Below the pieces are notes generated by a model. That model made no database searches. It was not told the DNA's origin and worked only from the letters and a program-made list of their open reading frames with translations. Source: Agrobacterium leguminum (GTDB lineage Bacteria; Pseudomonadota; Alphaproteobacteria; Rhizobiales; Rhizobiaceae). From it: 58,027 bases of DNA. The position numbers were made by a program, and so were the translations under genes. This document shows positions 1 through 7,633 of this stretch, in pieces. The stretch's first letter is position 1, and each line of letters begins with the position of its first letter. The stretch is from contig NZ_JADQWB010000025.1 of the NCBI RefSeq assembly GCF_015704895.1, forward strand, positions 1 to 58,027, in the 5' to 3' direction.

Positions 1-272
1 TATTATGATCGATCGTCACTCGAATCTGATTCCCACTCTAATCAATTCCATCTCACTCATATAGTTTCCGCGCATAATAATTCTCCAGCCATATCGGCAA
101 TTTCAACATAAAAATCATATATTTACACGTTATCGTCCCGCAATCCGCAAATTGCAGGCCGTAAAAACAAGATTCTGGCCGCGGATTCTCGTCCGCCCTC
201 AAATATTCATATACAATTCAACGCAGCATATATTTTATATGTTTCTGCGTATATATCTATATAAATATATGT

Positions 273-455
273 TTACGGAATCCTCCCAGGTCGAAGGGGC
301 TCTCCCCTCTCTATCTCGGCTTCCAAATCCGAATTCTTCTTCTGGTTGTATAAATATTGCTTCTTGCGCCGACGATTCATAATCTTCGCCACCCTTCGCC
401 TCATCAGGGCTGTATCTGCACGAGCTGCAAGAACGTACATTTCATAGAGACCCAT
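273..455 (-). CDS. Possible small basic protein, unknown function
   Basis: This is a 60-codon frame on the minus strand, starting with ATG at 455. An AAAGG stretch sits about 9 bases upstream, which is acceptable ribosome-binding spacing. The product is rich in Arg and Lys, with a central cluster (RRRKKQ) and an acidic patch after it. I see no family signature. It does not lie opposite another gene, so it is not an obvious shadow, but its length and AT-rich setting make chance plausible. A 26-codon frame (MGKEMKLKTRS start) overlaps its start and could be coupled to it. Confidence 0.3.
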   Translation of the reverse strand: MGLYEMYVLAARADTALMRRRVAKIMNRRRKKQYLYNQKKNSDLEAEIERGEPLRPGRIP

Positions 456-1146
456 TTGAACACACCTTTCCTATCACGCGACGCAGTTGCGACCGTGTCT
501 TGAGCTTCATCTCTTTTCCCATCAGCCTTTCAGCTCAATGGGCATTGCAACGGGGCACTGAAAACTGCCACCTAGGGAAATAAAGACACTTATCAGTGCC
601 CCGCATCAGCGGTTTGTACCTGTCAGAGCATGTCCTTCAGCCAATGCGTTTCGGAGAAATAGAGAGGCCCACCACAAACCAGATTCCATCTCTCCCCCGG
701 TCATTGCCTGAGGACTTTCCCTGTCAGGCCCCGAAATATGAGAGTGACGTCTTTCTCTCACAGCCGGCGCTGGCTCCGCTTCAAACCAAAACATCTCCCG
801 GTTCGTCGCGGAATAGGGGCAGTATAGGTCAGGCAAGCAGGGTGAGCATAAATGAGGAAACAAAAAACTTTTCCAAAAGCTAACCAAAACAAAGGAAGCT
901 GGGTAAAACGGCATCAATTAATTGAAAAATTTATTCTTTTAAGCTGAGATATGCAGGACCAACACCCACAAGAGTCAATAAAAAACAATTTTCTACTTTG
1001 TCATCACTCACTAAACATCACCATGTCCGCTTCTCGCTAAAATTGGATATCGCAAAGCGATCCTTCGCCACGGCGAACCCAGAAGAGCAGTTTCTCTGCG
1101 AATAGGCATGAGTTGACGATTCAGCACAGGAAGGTTGCTTTGACGG

Positions 1147-1172
1147 TCTAATAGACGCCGACACTTATTAGA
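1147..1172 (+). promoter_or_regulatory. Inverted repeat and candidate promoter upstream of SIR2-HerA
   Basis: TCTAATA at 1147-1153 is repeated as TATTAGA at 1166-1172, a perfect 7-base inverted repeat with a 12-base spacer. It lies about 70 bases before the SIR2 start. A TTGACG hexamer at 1140-1145 directly precedes it, and an ACTTATTA stretch about 17-19 bases downstream could be the -10. The repeat would then cover the core promoter. Regulation by an unlinked repressor is inference; no regulator gene is adjacent. Confidence 0.3.
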
Positions 1173-1242
1173 TGAAGTGCAAGTGGAGTACACCTTTCGA
1201 ATCTGAACGACATGGGATACAACCCTGTGTAGAGCATAAATA

Positions 1243-2289
1243 TTGAGACTGGACGAAAAACACGTGACAACCGACGAGATATCCAAGGTCGCCCAAACCT
1301 GTTTTCAGGGTTGCCCAACCATCGTCCTTGGCAGCGGGGCATCCATGCCTCATGGGCTTCCTAGTATGGGAGAGCTAAGCACTTACCTTCGCAATAACAT
1401 AGAAGCAAAAGATGACGCGGAAAGTGACGCTTGGTTGCTCGTCGAGACAGCGCTGGCCAACGGCGACCACCTCGAAGCAGCTTTGGAAGGCAAGAACCTA
1501 CCTCCGTCGCTTTTGTCAAAGATCGTGGGATTGACTTGGCGTTGCGTAAACGAGAAAGACATGCAGCTCTTGGAAGCCGCAGCCGCCAACGATAGCAATT
1601 TCGCTTTGGGGAAGTTGCTGGCGAGAATGTTCAGCAGCACCCACAGCGAGGTCCATGTGGTTACGACCAACTATGACCGCGTTGCCGAGTTTGCCTGTAA
1701 TTCCAAAAACGTACTGTTTCAAACCGGCTTTGCGCCAGGTTACATTCAAAAATGGGAAAGCACGAGTCGCGTGAAATTCACGCACGCCGCAAAGCCGTCC
1801 CGCGTCGTGAAAATATGGAAAGTTCACGGATCCCTTGACTGGTTTCGCACCGCAGATGAGAGGACAATCGGGCTACCCGTGTTCGAACTGCCGTCTGCCG
1901 AGCACTACACACCACTCATCGTCACGCCCGGCCTCAACAAATACGAGAAGACATACGAAGATCCCTTTCGAACAACCATCAACGGGGCAGATTCTGCACT
2001 GAAAAATGCCTCCGCCTTCCTTTGTGTTGGCTTCGGCTTTCGGGACCAGCACATTCATCCCAAGATCATTGAGCGATGCCGAGAGAGGAACGTCCCAACT
2101 GTGGTGCTGGCACGCACGCTGACAGATGAGGCGAAAGACTTTTTGAAAACTAAGGCGGGTACGAACTACTTGGGAATCGAGCGATCTGGCAGTGGAAGCA
2201 GGGTTTTTTCGCCTACCCACCCTAACGGAATCGAAATCACAGTATCTGATCTTTGGTCTCTCGATGGCTTCAACAATTTGGTCCTATAG
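1243..2289 (+). CDS. SIR2-family NADase of a SIR2-HerA defence module
   Basis: This 348-residue protein carries the SIR2-like NAD-binding fold. A glycine-rich loop (GSGAS, 30-34) binds NAD. TTNYD (141-145) is the conserved Asn/Asp motif. KVHGS (193-197) supplies the likely catalytic His. GFGFRDQH (263-270) is the late Rossmann motif common in defence SIR2 proteins. No zinc-finger cysteines of deacetylase sirtuins are evident, so NAD+ hydrolysis is the expected activity. The next gene, 9 bases downstream, encodes a HerA ATPase, the pairing known as SIR2-HerA (Nezha). In that system phage infection triggers NAD+ depletion and abortive infection. The start is TTG; an in-frame GTG at 1264 is an alternative. 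Confidence 0.88.
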   Translation: MRLDEKHVTTDEISKVAQTCFQGCPTIVLGSGASMPHGLPSMGELSTYLRNNIEAKDDAESDAWLLVETALANGDHLEAALEGKNLPPSLLSKIVGLTWRCVNEKDMQLLEAAAANDSNFALGKLLARMFSSTHSEVHVVTTNYDRVAEFACNSKNVLFQTGFAPGYIQKWESTSRVKFTHAAKPSRVVKIWKVHGSLDWFRTADERTIGLPVFELPSAEHYTPLIVTPGLNKYEKTYEDPFRTTINGADSALKNASAFLCVGFGFRDQHIHPKIIERCRERNVPTVVLARTLTDEAKDFLKTKAGTNYLGIERSGSGSRVFSPTHPNGIEITVSDLWSLDGFNNLVL

Positions 2290-2298
2290 GTAACGCTC

Positions 2299-4041
2299 AT
2301 GTCCATTTTCGATTTCGCAGACACAGAAGCGCTTGGCAGAGTCATTTCTGTCGATACTACGGCGGCTACTATCCGCGTCGATGATCTTGATCGGCTAAAG
2401 CGCCTCCAGGTCAACCGACTCGTGGTTCTGCAAAGCAGCAAGCCAGGTCAACACTTGATTGGTGTTGTTGTGAAGATCACCCGCAAGCCGGACACGCGCG
2501 AGCTGGATGAAACCGAGTCTGCTGACGAATCTCTCGTTCCGAGCGAAAATAACCTCGTGAAGATTACCCTCATCGGCACCCTGCTGGACCGCGTCGGTAA
2601 AGATCAAAACGTATTTCGTCGCACACTTGAGACCGTTCCAGAGATCGACGCTAATTGCTTCTCTTTGGAGAGACAGAGGCTGAGCAAGTTCATGCAGGTA
2701 ATCTCCAACCTGCAAAGCGACGGCCCAAAGCTGTCGCTTGGCCATTTCACGCTCGATGAAGAAGCAATTGCTTATCTCAACGGCAATAAGCTCTTTCAGC
2801 GCCATGCCGTCATAGTTGGCAGCACCGGCTCAGGCAAATCTTGGACGACAGCACGATTGCTCGATCAGATCGCCGAACTGCCCCAAGCAAACGTCGTATT
2901 GTTCGATATCCATGGTGAATACCGTCCGCTGAAGGGCGCGGCTTTCAAACATATTCGGATTGCAGGACCATCCGACATTGAATACAATCGTGGGCTGAAT
3001 GATGGGGTTCTTCACCTGCCATATTGGTTGCTCGGTTATGAAGCCTTGGTGTCGATGTTTGTCGACCGCAGTGACCAAAATGCGCCTAATCAGTCGATGG
3101 TCATGACAAGAACCATCGTAGACGCCAAAAAGAGCTCCCTTGATCCCGTCAAGCACAAAGAAATCCTAGAGCATTTTACCATTGATAGCCCAGTGCCATT
3201 CGACCTTGACACCGTCCTTAATAAATTGACGGAGTTGGACAAGGAAATGGTCGAAGGAACTAGAACAGACAAGCAGGGTCCGTATCACGGTAAACTCAGC
3301 AGGTTGATCGGTCGTCTTGAAGCCAAGAGACACGACCGACGTCTGGCTTTCCTGTTTCAGCCTCCACCTGAATGTATGGACATGGCTTGGCTCGAGCGAA
3401 TGGTCCACGCCATCTCTGCCGGCCGCGGCGCACAAAACAAAAACGAAGGTGGCATTAAAATTATCGACTTTTCGGAAGTGCCTTCCGACGTATTGCCGCT
3501 AACCGTGAGCCTATTAGCACAAATCATTTTTTCAACGAGTCTTTGGACAAAGTCCGAGAAGCGTCACCCAATCGCGATCATGTGTGACGAAGCACACCTA
3601 TACATCCCGGAACGTGCACAGGCTGACAGTTCTGATGCCGTCGCTGTTGAGATTTTTGAACGGATAGCCAAAGAGGGCCGAAAATACGGGATCGGCCTTG
3701 TGGTGATCAGCCAGCGACCGTCAGAAGTAAACCGAACGGTCCTCAGCCAGTGCAATAACGTTGTAGCTATGCGTCTGACTAACGGCGACGATCAGAGCGT
3801 TATCAAACGGCTCCTGCCGGATAGCCTGGGTAGCTTCGGCGACCTCTTGCCGGTCTTGGACATTGGCGAGGCTTTGGTTGTTGGTGACGCCAGCCTGCTA
3901 CCGACACGCGTTCGAATTGCTGAGCCAAAGATGTGGCCTGACAGCCAAACAATTGCATTCTGGGATCGCTGGAATGAAGAGAATCCTAAGTCTGATACCC
4001 AGAATGCCATAAGCTCTTGGCGGAGGCAGAGCACTGTTTAA
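2299..4041 (+). CDS. HerA-type ATPase/translocase of a SIR2-HerA defence module
   Basis: This 580-residue protein has an N-terminal beta-rich HAS-barrel-like segment (about 10-65) followed by a HerA/FtsK-type P-loop core. Walker A is GSTGSGKS (174-181). Walker B runs into CDEAHLYIPE, with Asp430 and Glu431. A later stretch (VVISQRPSEV) matches the sensor region of the family. HerA proteins form hexameric rings that move along or remodel DNA, and those paired with SIR2 proteins assemble with them into a large complex. The gene starts 9 bases after the SIR2 stop, so the two are surely co-transcribed. It ends 9 bases before the converging ParE-like toxin gene. No NurA nuclease partner is present, which separates it from archaeal HerA-NurA. 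Confidence 0.9.
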   Translation: MSIFDFADTEALGRVISVDTTAATIRVDDLDRLKRLQVNRLVVLQSSKPGQHLIGVVVKITRKPDTRELDETESADESLVPSENNLVKITLIGTLLDRVGKDQNVFRRTLETVPEIDANCFSLERQRLSKFMQVISNLQSDGPKLSLGHFTLDEEAIAYLNGNKLFQRHAVIVGSTGSGKSWTTARLLDQIAELPQANVVLFDIHGEYRPLKGAAFKHIRIAGPSDIEYNRGLNDGVLHLPYWLLGYEALVSMFVDRSDQNAPNQSMVMTRTIVDAKKSSLDPVKHKEILEHFTIDSPVPFDLDTVLNKLTELDKEMVEGTRTDKQGPYHGKLSRLIGRLEAKRHDRRLAFLFQPPPECMDMAWLERMVHAISAGRGAQNKNEGGIKIIDFSEVPSDVLPLTVSLLAQIIFSTSLWTKSEKRHPIAIMCDEAHLYIPERAQADSSDAVAVEIFERIAKEGRKYGIGLVVISQRPSEVNRTVLSQCNNVVAMRLTNGDDQSVIKRLLPDSLGSFGDLLPVLDIGEALVVGDASLLPTRVRIAEPKMWPDSQTIAFWDRWNEENPKSDTQNAISSWRRQSTV

Positions 4042-4050
4042 GCACCCGCT

Positions 4051-4413
4051 CTAGCCAGTATTGATAATGCCTCTGGCATCTAGCGCCGTGAGATCTTCTC
4101 GCAGGCGCACCGCCATATCCATCCGTTCATGCAGGATACTCATCACGCCTAGGTCGCCGTTATCAAGCTTTCGGAAAAACAGGTAATGATGCTCATACCG
4201 GCTGAAATAAGCCTCACTCTTGAGGTCACCGGGGACGGCAAGTCTTTGGGGCAGACGCCGCCAAAGCAGATGGTTGTAGCAGAGGCGCTGCAAATGCGCA
4301 TGCAGGCCACGTATATAGGTCTCAGCCTGCGCTTCACCCCAAGCATCCGCAGTGTCACGCCAGATTTTGTCCTGTGCGGCGTCAGCAGGCACATAAAAGC
4401 GATAAGCTGCCAT
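4051..4413 (-). CDS. parE: ParE/RelE-superfamily toxin
   Basis: This 120-residue protein is compact and basic, with the features of ParE/RelE toxins. A helical N-terminal half is followed by the short strand pattern (YFSRYEHHYLFFRKLDNGDLGVMSILHERMD) seen in ParE relatives, with His-Glu-Arg near the end of the core. Such toxins either poison DNA gyrase (ParE) or cleave mRNA (RelE); the sequence alone does not decide which. The start follows the antitoxin stop by only 2 bases, so the pair is one transcript. It converges with the SIR2-HerA operon. The symbol is by family resemblance. Confidence 0.8.
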   Translation of the reverse strand: MAAYRFYVPADAAQDKIWRDTADAWGEAQAETYIRGLHAHLQRLCYNHLLWRRLPQRLAVPGDLKSEAYFSRYEHHYLFFRKLDNGDLGVMSILHERMDMAVRLREDLTALDARGIINTG

Positions 4414-4415
4414 AA

Positions 4416-4667
4416 CTAACGACGTTTGTTTCGGCCGATTACATCGTCAGCGGAGACGGCTACAAACTCGCTTTCATCCGCGCGCATGGCGGGAGACAAT
4501 TCCTTTTGCAAGGCATCCCATGCCTCGTCGCGAGTTTGCAGGTCACGCCGGATAAGTGCTCGAATATATTCGCTCGCATTCTCATAAAGACCGTCATCAC
4601 CAATCTGCTGCTGGATATGGTCTTGCAATGCTCCGCTGACTTTGACGTGAATGCTTCCTGACGCCAT
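4416..4667 (-). CDS. parD: ParD-like ribbon-helix-helix antitoxin
   Basis: This 83-residue protein begins with a beta-strand (SIHVKVSG) and two helices, the ribbon-helix-helix DNA-binding fold of ParD antitoxins. An acidic C-terminal tail would wrap the toxin. It should neutralise the product of the next gene and repress its own promoter. I chose the ATG at 4667 because AAGGAAT lies just upstream. A longer frame reaching 4730 would run through the promoter and palindrome, so it is unlikely. An ATG 5 bases upstream is in another frame. Confidence 0.82.
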   Translation of the reverse strand: MASGSIHVKVSGALQDHIQQQIGDDGLYENASEYIRALIRRDLQTRDEAWDALQKELSPAMRADESEFVAVSADDVIGRNKRR

Positions 4668-4691
4668 GGCATATTCCTTTCGGTCTCCTCG

Positions 4692-4723
4692 ATTATGAAA
4701 AGCGTAGCATATATTGTCAATAT
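4692..4723 (-). promoter_or_regulatory. parDE promoter with overlapping palindromic operator
   Basis: Read on the minus strand, TTGACA (4715-4720) and CATAAT (4692-4697) are separated by exactly 17 bases, a near-consensus sigma-70 promoter. The perfect palindrome ATATTG-T-CAATAT (4711-4723) overlaps the -35 element. Ribbon-helix-helix antitoxins bind short palindromes of this kind, so autorepression by ParD is the likely role. Transcription would start near 4685, leaving a leader of about 18 bases before the antitoxin ATG. Confidence 0.7.
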
Positions 4724-4859
4724 TCATCACAACATTACGGCCGCTCCTGCTCCCTAGCCAACCATGAGCGCCACGGTAATTAAATCGCTATATCGTTTAC
4801 TTTGCCAACGGGGCGAAATATTTCTAGTTTAACGAGAAAACACGAATGAGGATCAAGAC

Positions 4860-5222
4860 TTGAAAGTCATCACAGGAACCGGATTCACCGCTGCCACCCT
4901 GCTTTTTTCAGGCTCTGTTGCCTTTGCCGCGCCAACATACCTTAGCTGCGAGTTCGCCGGTTCGAAGGGAACTCCTCAGGTGTTCAATTTCGCTCTGGAC
5001 GAAGCTACCGGGACATTTGGAGTTTATGTCCCGGCTTCTGGAAGCCAGAGAATGGAGAAAGGCACCTTTGCCGGTGGTAAAGCGAGCCTGAATGAAGGCT
5101 CGGTGGCATGGGAGATCGACATCGCCAAGCGTTCGGTCATTCGTGACAAGCGTATGGTTGGCGAGAAGGATGGCGGGACCTGCAAGACGATCTCGCACGC
5201 GCAGAGCGGTTTTGAAGATTAA
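4860..5222 (+). CDS. Small secreted protein, unknown function
   Basis: This is a 120-residue protein. It has a clear Sec signal peptide: basic start, a hydrophobic stretch (TAATLLFSGSVAFA), and a probable cleavage after AFA near residue 23. The mature part is about 97 residues with two cysteines (Cys30 and one near residue 108) that could form a disulfide in the periplasm. The start is TTG with a GAGGA ribosome-binding site about 9 bases upstream. It is a single-gene unit convergent with the SRPBCC gene. I do not recognise a family. Confidence 0.7.
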   Translation: MKVITGTGFTAATLLFSGSVAFAAPTYLSCEFAGSKGTPQVFNFALDEATGTFGVYVPASGSQRMEKGTFAGGKASLNEGSVAWEIDIAKRSVIRDKRMVGEKDGGTCKTISHAQSGFED

Positions 5223-5284
5223 TGCCGGTCTGGACAGGAGCCAGTATCGAGACCTCTGCACAGGGAGCTGACGGCACGGCGCAT

Positions 5285-6208
5285 CTATAGCGCCTTGGCG
5301 AAGCGCTCCAGTTTGCCCAGCGTTTGCTGCCCCAGCTCCACGGCGCCGAAACCCTTCGCTTGCTGGAACTCGGCTTCCGTGCTGAACACCATGCCCAGCA
5401 CAACTTTCGTCGCGCCATCCTGATCTTCGAAGGAGGCCCAGGCATCGGCATGTTTCGGTCCGTTTTCGCCCCATAGCAGCGTATAGGCGAGCCTCTCTTC
5501 GGGGCGGACCTCGACATAACGATGATGGTTCGGGAAGACTGTGCCGTCAGGGCCGATCATGTCAAAGACCCATTCGCCGCCGGTCCGCAGATCAATCCTC
5601 TTCGTGCGGCAGGAAAACCCTTCAGGGCCCCACCATTGCGGCAGCGTCTTTTCGTTCATCCAGGCTTTCCAGACAATGTTTCGCGGCACCTTTATCGTTC
5701 GCTCCAGCACCATGGTTCGCCCGGCCACGCTGGCCAGATTGTTGAGACCGGCGCTGAAACCTTGTTGATAGCCATCGCGCATATCCTCGGCCAGTGAGGA
5801 AAGCTGCACCGTTACGGTCAAGCGGCTACGCTCTTCCGCAGCCTGAAAATCGGCAGTCACCAGCGCTGCCGACTGGGTTACGCCGCCGGATGAGACCACC
5901 TCGTAGTTCACGCTGCGGCGGGTTGGCTGCAGCTCCAGCCAGCCGCATTCACAGCGAATATCCGGCTGGCCGGCGACCTTGCAGAGCGACACTTCGCGAC
6001 CGCCCAGCCTGCTGTCCGCCTCCAGGAATTCCACGGTCACCGAGGGCGAGGGAGAGGCCCACGCCGCCCGGGCGGCGGGTGACAGCCAGACCTGCCAGAG
6101 AGCCGATAGCGGAACGGCAATTTCCCGTTCGAAGCTGAGCGTTGCAAAACGGTCTTGCCGCTGATGCGGTTCAGCGTGTGCGCCTTCCTGATCCGGTTTC
6201 GTTGTCAT
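5285..6208 (-). CDS. Tandem SRPBCC (AHSA1-like) domain protein
   Basis: This 307-residue protein is built of two SRPBCC/AHSA1-type ligand-binding domains. The first (about 22-160) opens with FEREIAVPLSALWQVWLSP. The second (about 163-305) opens with LERTIKVPRNIVWKAWMNEKTLPQWWGPEGF, the classic start of the family, and contains the WVFDMIGPDG and YVEVRPEERLAY segments. Members are helix-grip hydrophobic-pocket proteins, and the ligand is unknown. Most relatives have one domain; here two diverged copies are fused, and the first has lost much of the WWGP consensus. Its start overlaps the ArsR stop by 4 bases, so the two are translationally coupled. ArsR-SRPBCC pairs are a recurring rhizobial arrangement. 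Confidence 0.88.
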   Translation of the reverse strand: MTTKPDQEGAHAEPHQRQDRFATLSFEREIAVPLSALWQVWLSPAARAAWASPSPSVTVEFLEADSRLGGREVSLCKVAGQPDIRCECGWLELQPTRRSVNYEVVSSGGVTQSAALVTADFQAAEERSRLTVTVQLSSLAEDMRDGYQQGFSAGLNNLASVAGRTMVLERTIKVPRNIVWKAWMNEKTLPQWWGPEGFSCRTKRIDLRTGGEWVFDMIGPDGTVFPNHHRYVEVRPEERLAYTLLWGENGPKHADAWASFEDQDGATKVVLGMVFSTEAEFQQAKGFGAVELGQQTLGKLERFAKAL

Positions 6209-6561
6209 TCGGATTCCTCCTTCATGGCCTGCATTGCAAATGCCTCCAGCCGGTCAAGCCGGCTCTCCCACACGGCCCGCTGCTCATCGAGCCATGTGCT
6301 TACCGGCTCCAGCGCTTCGGGCACGATAGCGCAGGTGCGCACCCGCCCATCCTTGGACGTGACGATCAGCCCCGCCTCCTCCAGCACGGAAAGATGCCGC
6401 ATGACCGTGGGCAGACGCAACCCCGTGGGAGCGGACAGTTCCATGACCGGCGCCGGACCGCCGCCAAGGCGCGCCAGAATTGCCCGCCGCGTCGGATCGG
6501 CCAGAGCCTGGAAGATCAGTGAAAGTTCCTGATGATGCTTAGTCATGTTGCTAACTATCAT
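6205..6561 (-). CDS. ArsR-family transcriptional regulator
   Basis: This small winged-helix repressor has up to 118 residues. The core IFQALADPTRRAILARLGGG begins near residue 16, followed by the recognition helix region (LRLPTVMRHLSVLEEAGLI) and the wing (SKDGRVRTC). No paired cysteine metal site (CVC or similar) is visible, so it probably does not sense metal. It belongs to the PBPRP/SdpR-like branch that accompanies SRPBCC genes. It is the first gene of a two-gene operon. An in-frame ATG at 6546 fits the usual length as well and is an equal start candidate. Two TTAG-N8-CTAA sites at and before the start suggest autorepression. Confidence 0.88.
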   Translation of the reverse strand: MIVSNMTKHHQELSLIFQALADPTRRAILARLGGGPAPVMELSAPTGLRLPTVMRHLSVLEEAGLIVTSKDGRVRTCAIVPEALEPVSTWLDEQRAVWESRLDRLEAFAMQAMKEESE

Positions 6562-6609
6562 GTTTCATCGCGATGGGGCAAGCAGAAACTTAGCATGTCG
6601 ACTAAGTTT
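6539..6609. promoter_or_regulatory. Paired TTAG-N8-CTAA operators of the ArsR operon
   Basis: Two inverted repeats of the same pattern lie 47 bases apart. The first is TTAG (6539-6542) with CTAA (6551-6554), overlapping the start region of the ArsR gene. The second is a longer perfect repeat, AAACTTAG (6586-6593) with CTAAGTTT (6602-6609), about 25 bases upstream of the longest start. Both have an 8-base spacer and share a CATGT core. ArsR dimers bind such imperfect dyads, so these are good candidate autoregulatory sites. Binding is inference. Confidence 0.5.
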
Positions 6610-6725
6610 TATCAGGGAAGGGATACAGGGGAAACGATCGATCAAAAGTTGCGGAAAATGATTGACTCTCGCATCCATGTGAGTGAGCTTCGCCAGGAAA
6701 ATGACGGGGAACATAACAAATCATC

Positions 6726-6944
6726 ATGTCGCCAGACCGCTTCAATGAATGCCTGCGGGTTATCCGCTGGACGCCAATCAATATTGCCTCTGCCCTGCAA
6801 TGCGAGCTCTCATGGATAGAAGCGCTGGAAGCCGGCAATGAAGCCGTTCCCGATGGCCTCGCAACATGGCTGGAAACGCTGGCGCAAGCCCATGAAGCCT
6901 TGCCGCCGCCTTCGACCTACCGGGGAAAACGGTCGTCGTTCTGA
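6726..6944 (+). CDS. Small helix-turn-helix-like protein
   Basis: This 72-residue protein has a predicted helical core, NECLRVIRWTPINIASALQCELSWIEALEAG. It resembles the first helices of an XRE-type domain: a helix, a turn with NIASAL, then a recognition-like helix followed by GNEAVPDGLATWLETL. Small proteins of this shape are common and uncharacterised in Agrobacterium and Rhizobium. A GGGGAA stretch about 12 bases before the ATG could be its ribosome-binding site. It sits divergent from the ArsR operon and 45 bases before a secreted-protein gene. Function is unknown. Confidence 0.6.
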   Translation: MSPDRFNECLRVIRWTPINIASALQCELSWIEALEAGNEAVPDGLATWLETLAQAHEALPPPSTYRGKRSSF

Positions 6945-6989
6945 CATGGGCAACAGTTGAAAACCTTCACCAACGATCGGATCATACCA

Positions 6990-7394
6990 ATGAAATCCCT
7001 CATCGCAGCCCTTGGCCTCATCGCCGTCTCAAGCCCTGCCTTCGCAGCTTCCTGCGAGAAGAACTTCACCGTTTCGGGCGTGCCGATGGTGACCGCCGTT
7101 TCTTACAAATCATGGCAGGAACTGCCGAAGGCCAAGGCGCCCGCGGTGCTTCAAAAGCTTGCACAGGCCGTCGCTGCTGAAGGTTTTTCAGGTATCCAGA
7201 TCAACAAGGCGCTCTCATCCATCGATGCCCATCAGGAAACCAGCGGCAGCGGCAGAATCCAGACGCTGCGGGTGGTGGCGCGGCAGAAAGGCAATGCTGT
7301 GCGGATCGATGCCGTTTTCAATATTCAGGCAGGACAGATCGCCGACAAGAACGTCATTCGCGAAGGCATCTGCAATATCATAAAGGGCGTGTAA
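6990..7394 (+). CDS. Small secreted protein, unknown function
   Basis: This 134-residue protein starts with a textbook Sec signal peptide (MKSLIAALGLIAVSSPAFA). Cleavage is expected after AFA near residue 19, leaving a periplasmic or secreted protein. The mature part begins with Ser-Cys-Glu and has a second Cys near the C-terminus (ICNIIKGV), so one disulfide is likely. I chose the ATG at 6990; a TTG 33 bases upstream (6957) is in frame but would put 11 polar residues before the signal. No family recognised. Confidence 0.75.
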   Translation: MKSLIAALGLIAVSSPAFAASCEKNFTVSGVPMVTAVSYKSWQELPKAKAPAVLQKLAQAVAAEGFSGIQINKALSSIDAHQETSGSGRIQTLRVVARQKGNAVRIDAVFNIQAGQIADKNVIREGICNIIKGV

Positions 7395-7577
7395 GTCGAA
7401 CGCGTCTGGGGCATCGGTCTGCGTTACGATCTCGGTGCGCGTCACGCGCTTGTGGGGCGCAGTGCGCCGGACTTTGCGGTTCTCTTGCGGCCGGAGGGGA
7501 TCGTGGCCTGGGTTGGCGAAGGTGTTTTCGATGAGGCCGAACTCGTCGGCGCAGCCTCATGTTGGCTCGGAGAGCCG
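7395..7577 (+). pseudogene. Remnant resembling the C-terminus of an FAD-dependent monooxygenase
   Basis: An open frame with no plausible start follows directly after the preceding stop codon. It reads VERVWGIGLRYDLGARHAL then VGRSAPDF, and continues into AVLLRPEGIVAWVGEG. The first part resembles the segment that opens the thioredoxin-like C-terminal domain of PheA/TfdB-type FAD monooxygenases. The second resembles the closing motif (VLVRPDGxVAW) of the same domain. In intact proteins several dozen residues normally separate the two, so an internal deletion seems to have joined them. The catalytic FAD domain is absent. Assignment is from motif memory only. Confidence 0.45.
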
Positions 7578-7633
7578 CGACGCGGCGGCGACGCTTCCCT
7601 GACTGGGTCGCGACGCCATACATCGTTACACGA

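Larger units (their letters stand above)
1..1242. other. AT-rich leading region, largely non-coding
   Basis: This 1.2 kb stretch is visibly richer in A and T than the rest of the window. It holds no reading frame with convincing family features. The only candidate is a 60-codon minus-strand frame at 273-455, listed separately. No tRNA cloverleaf, transposase remnant or terminal repeat was recognised. Several short self-complementary stretches occur (for example around 707-728), but none has a U-tract. The right part carries the inverted repeat and probable promoter of the SIR2-HerA operon. The composition fits an accessory insertion beside core Agrobacterium DNA. Confidence 0.5.

Noticed and set aside
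596..917. 95- and 103-codon frames in the leading AT-rich region
   Set aside because: They overlap each other on opposite strands, lack ribosome-binding sites and have no family features.
1243..4041. SIR2 plus HerA as a wholly new defence system
   Set aside because: This pairing is already described as an anti-phage system, so it is reported as a known module.
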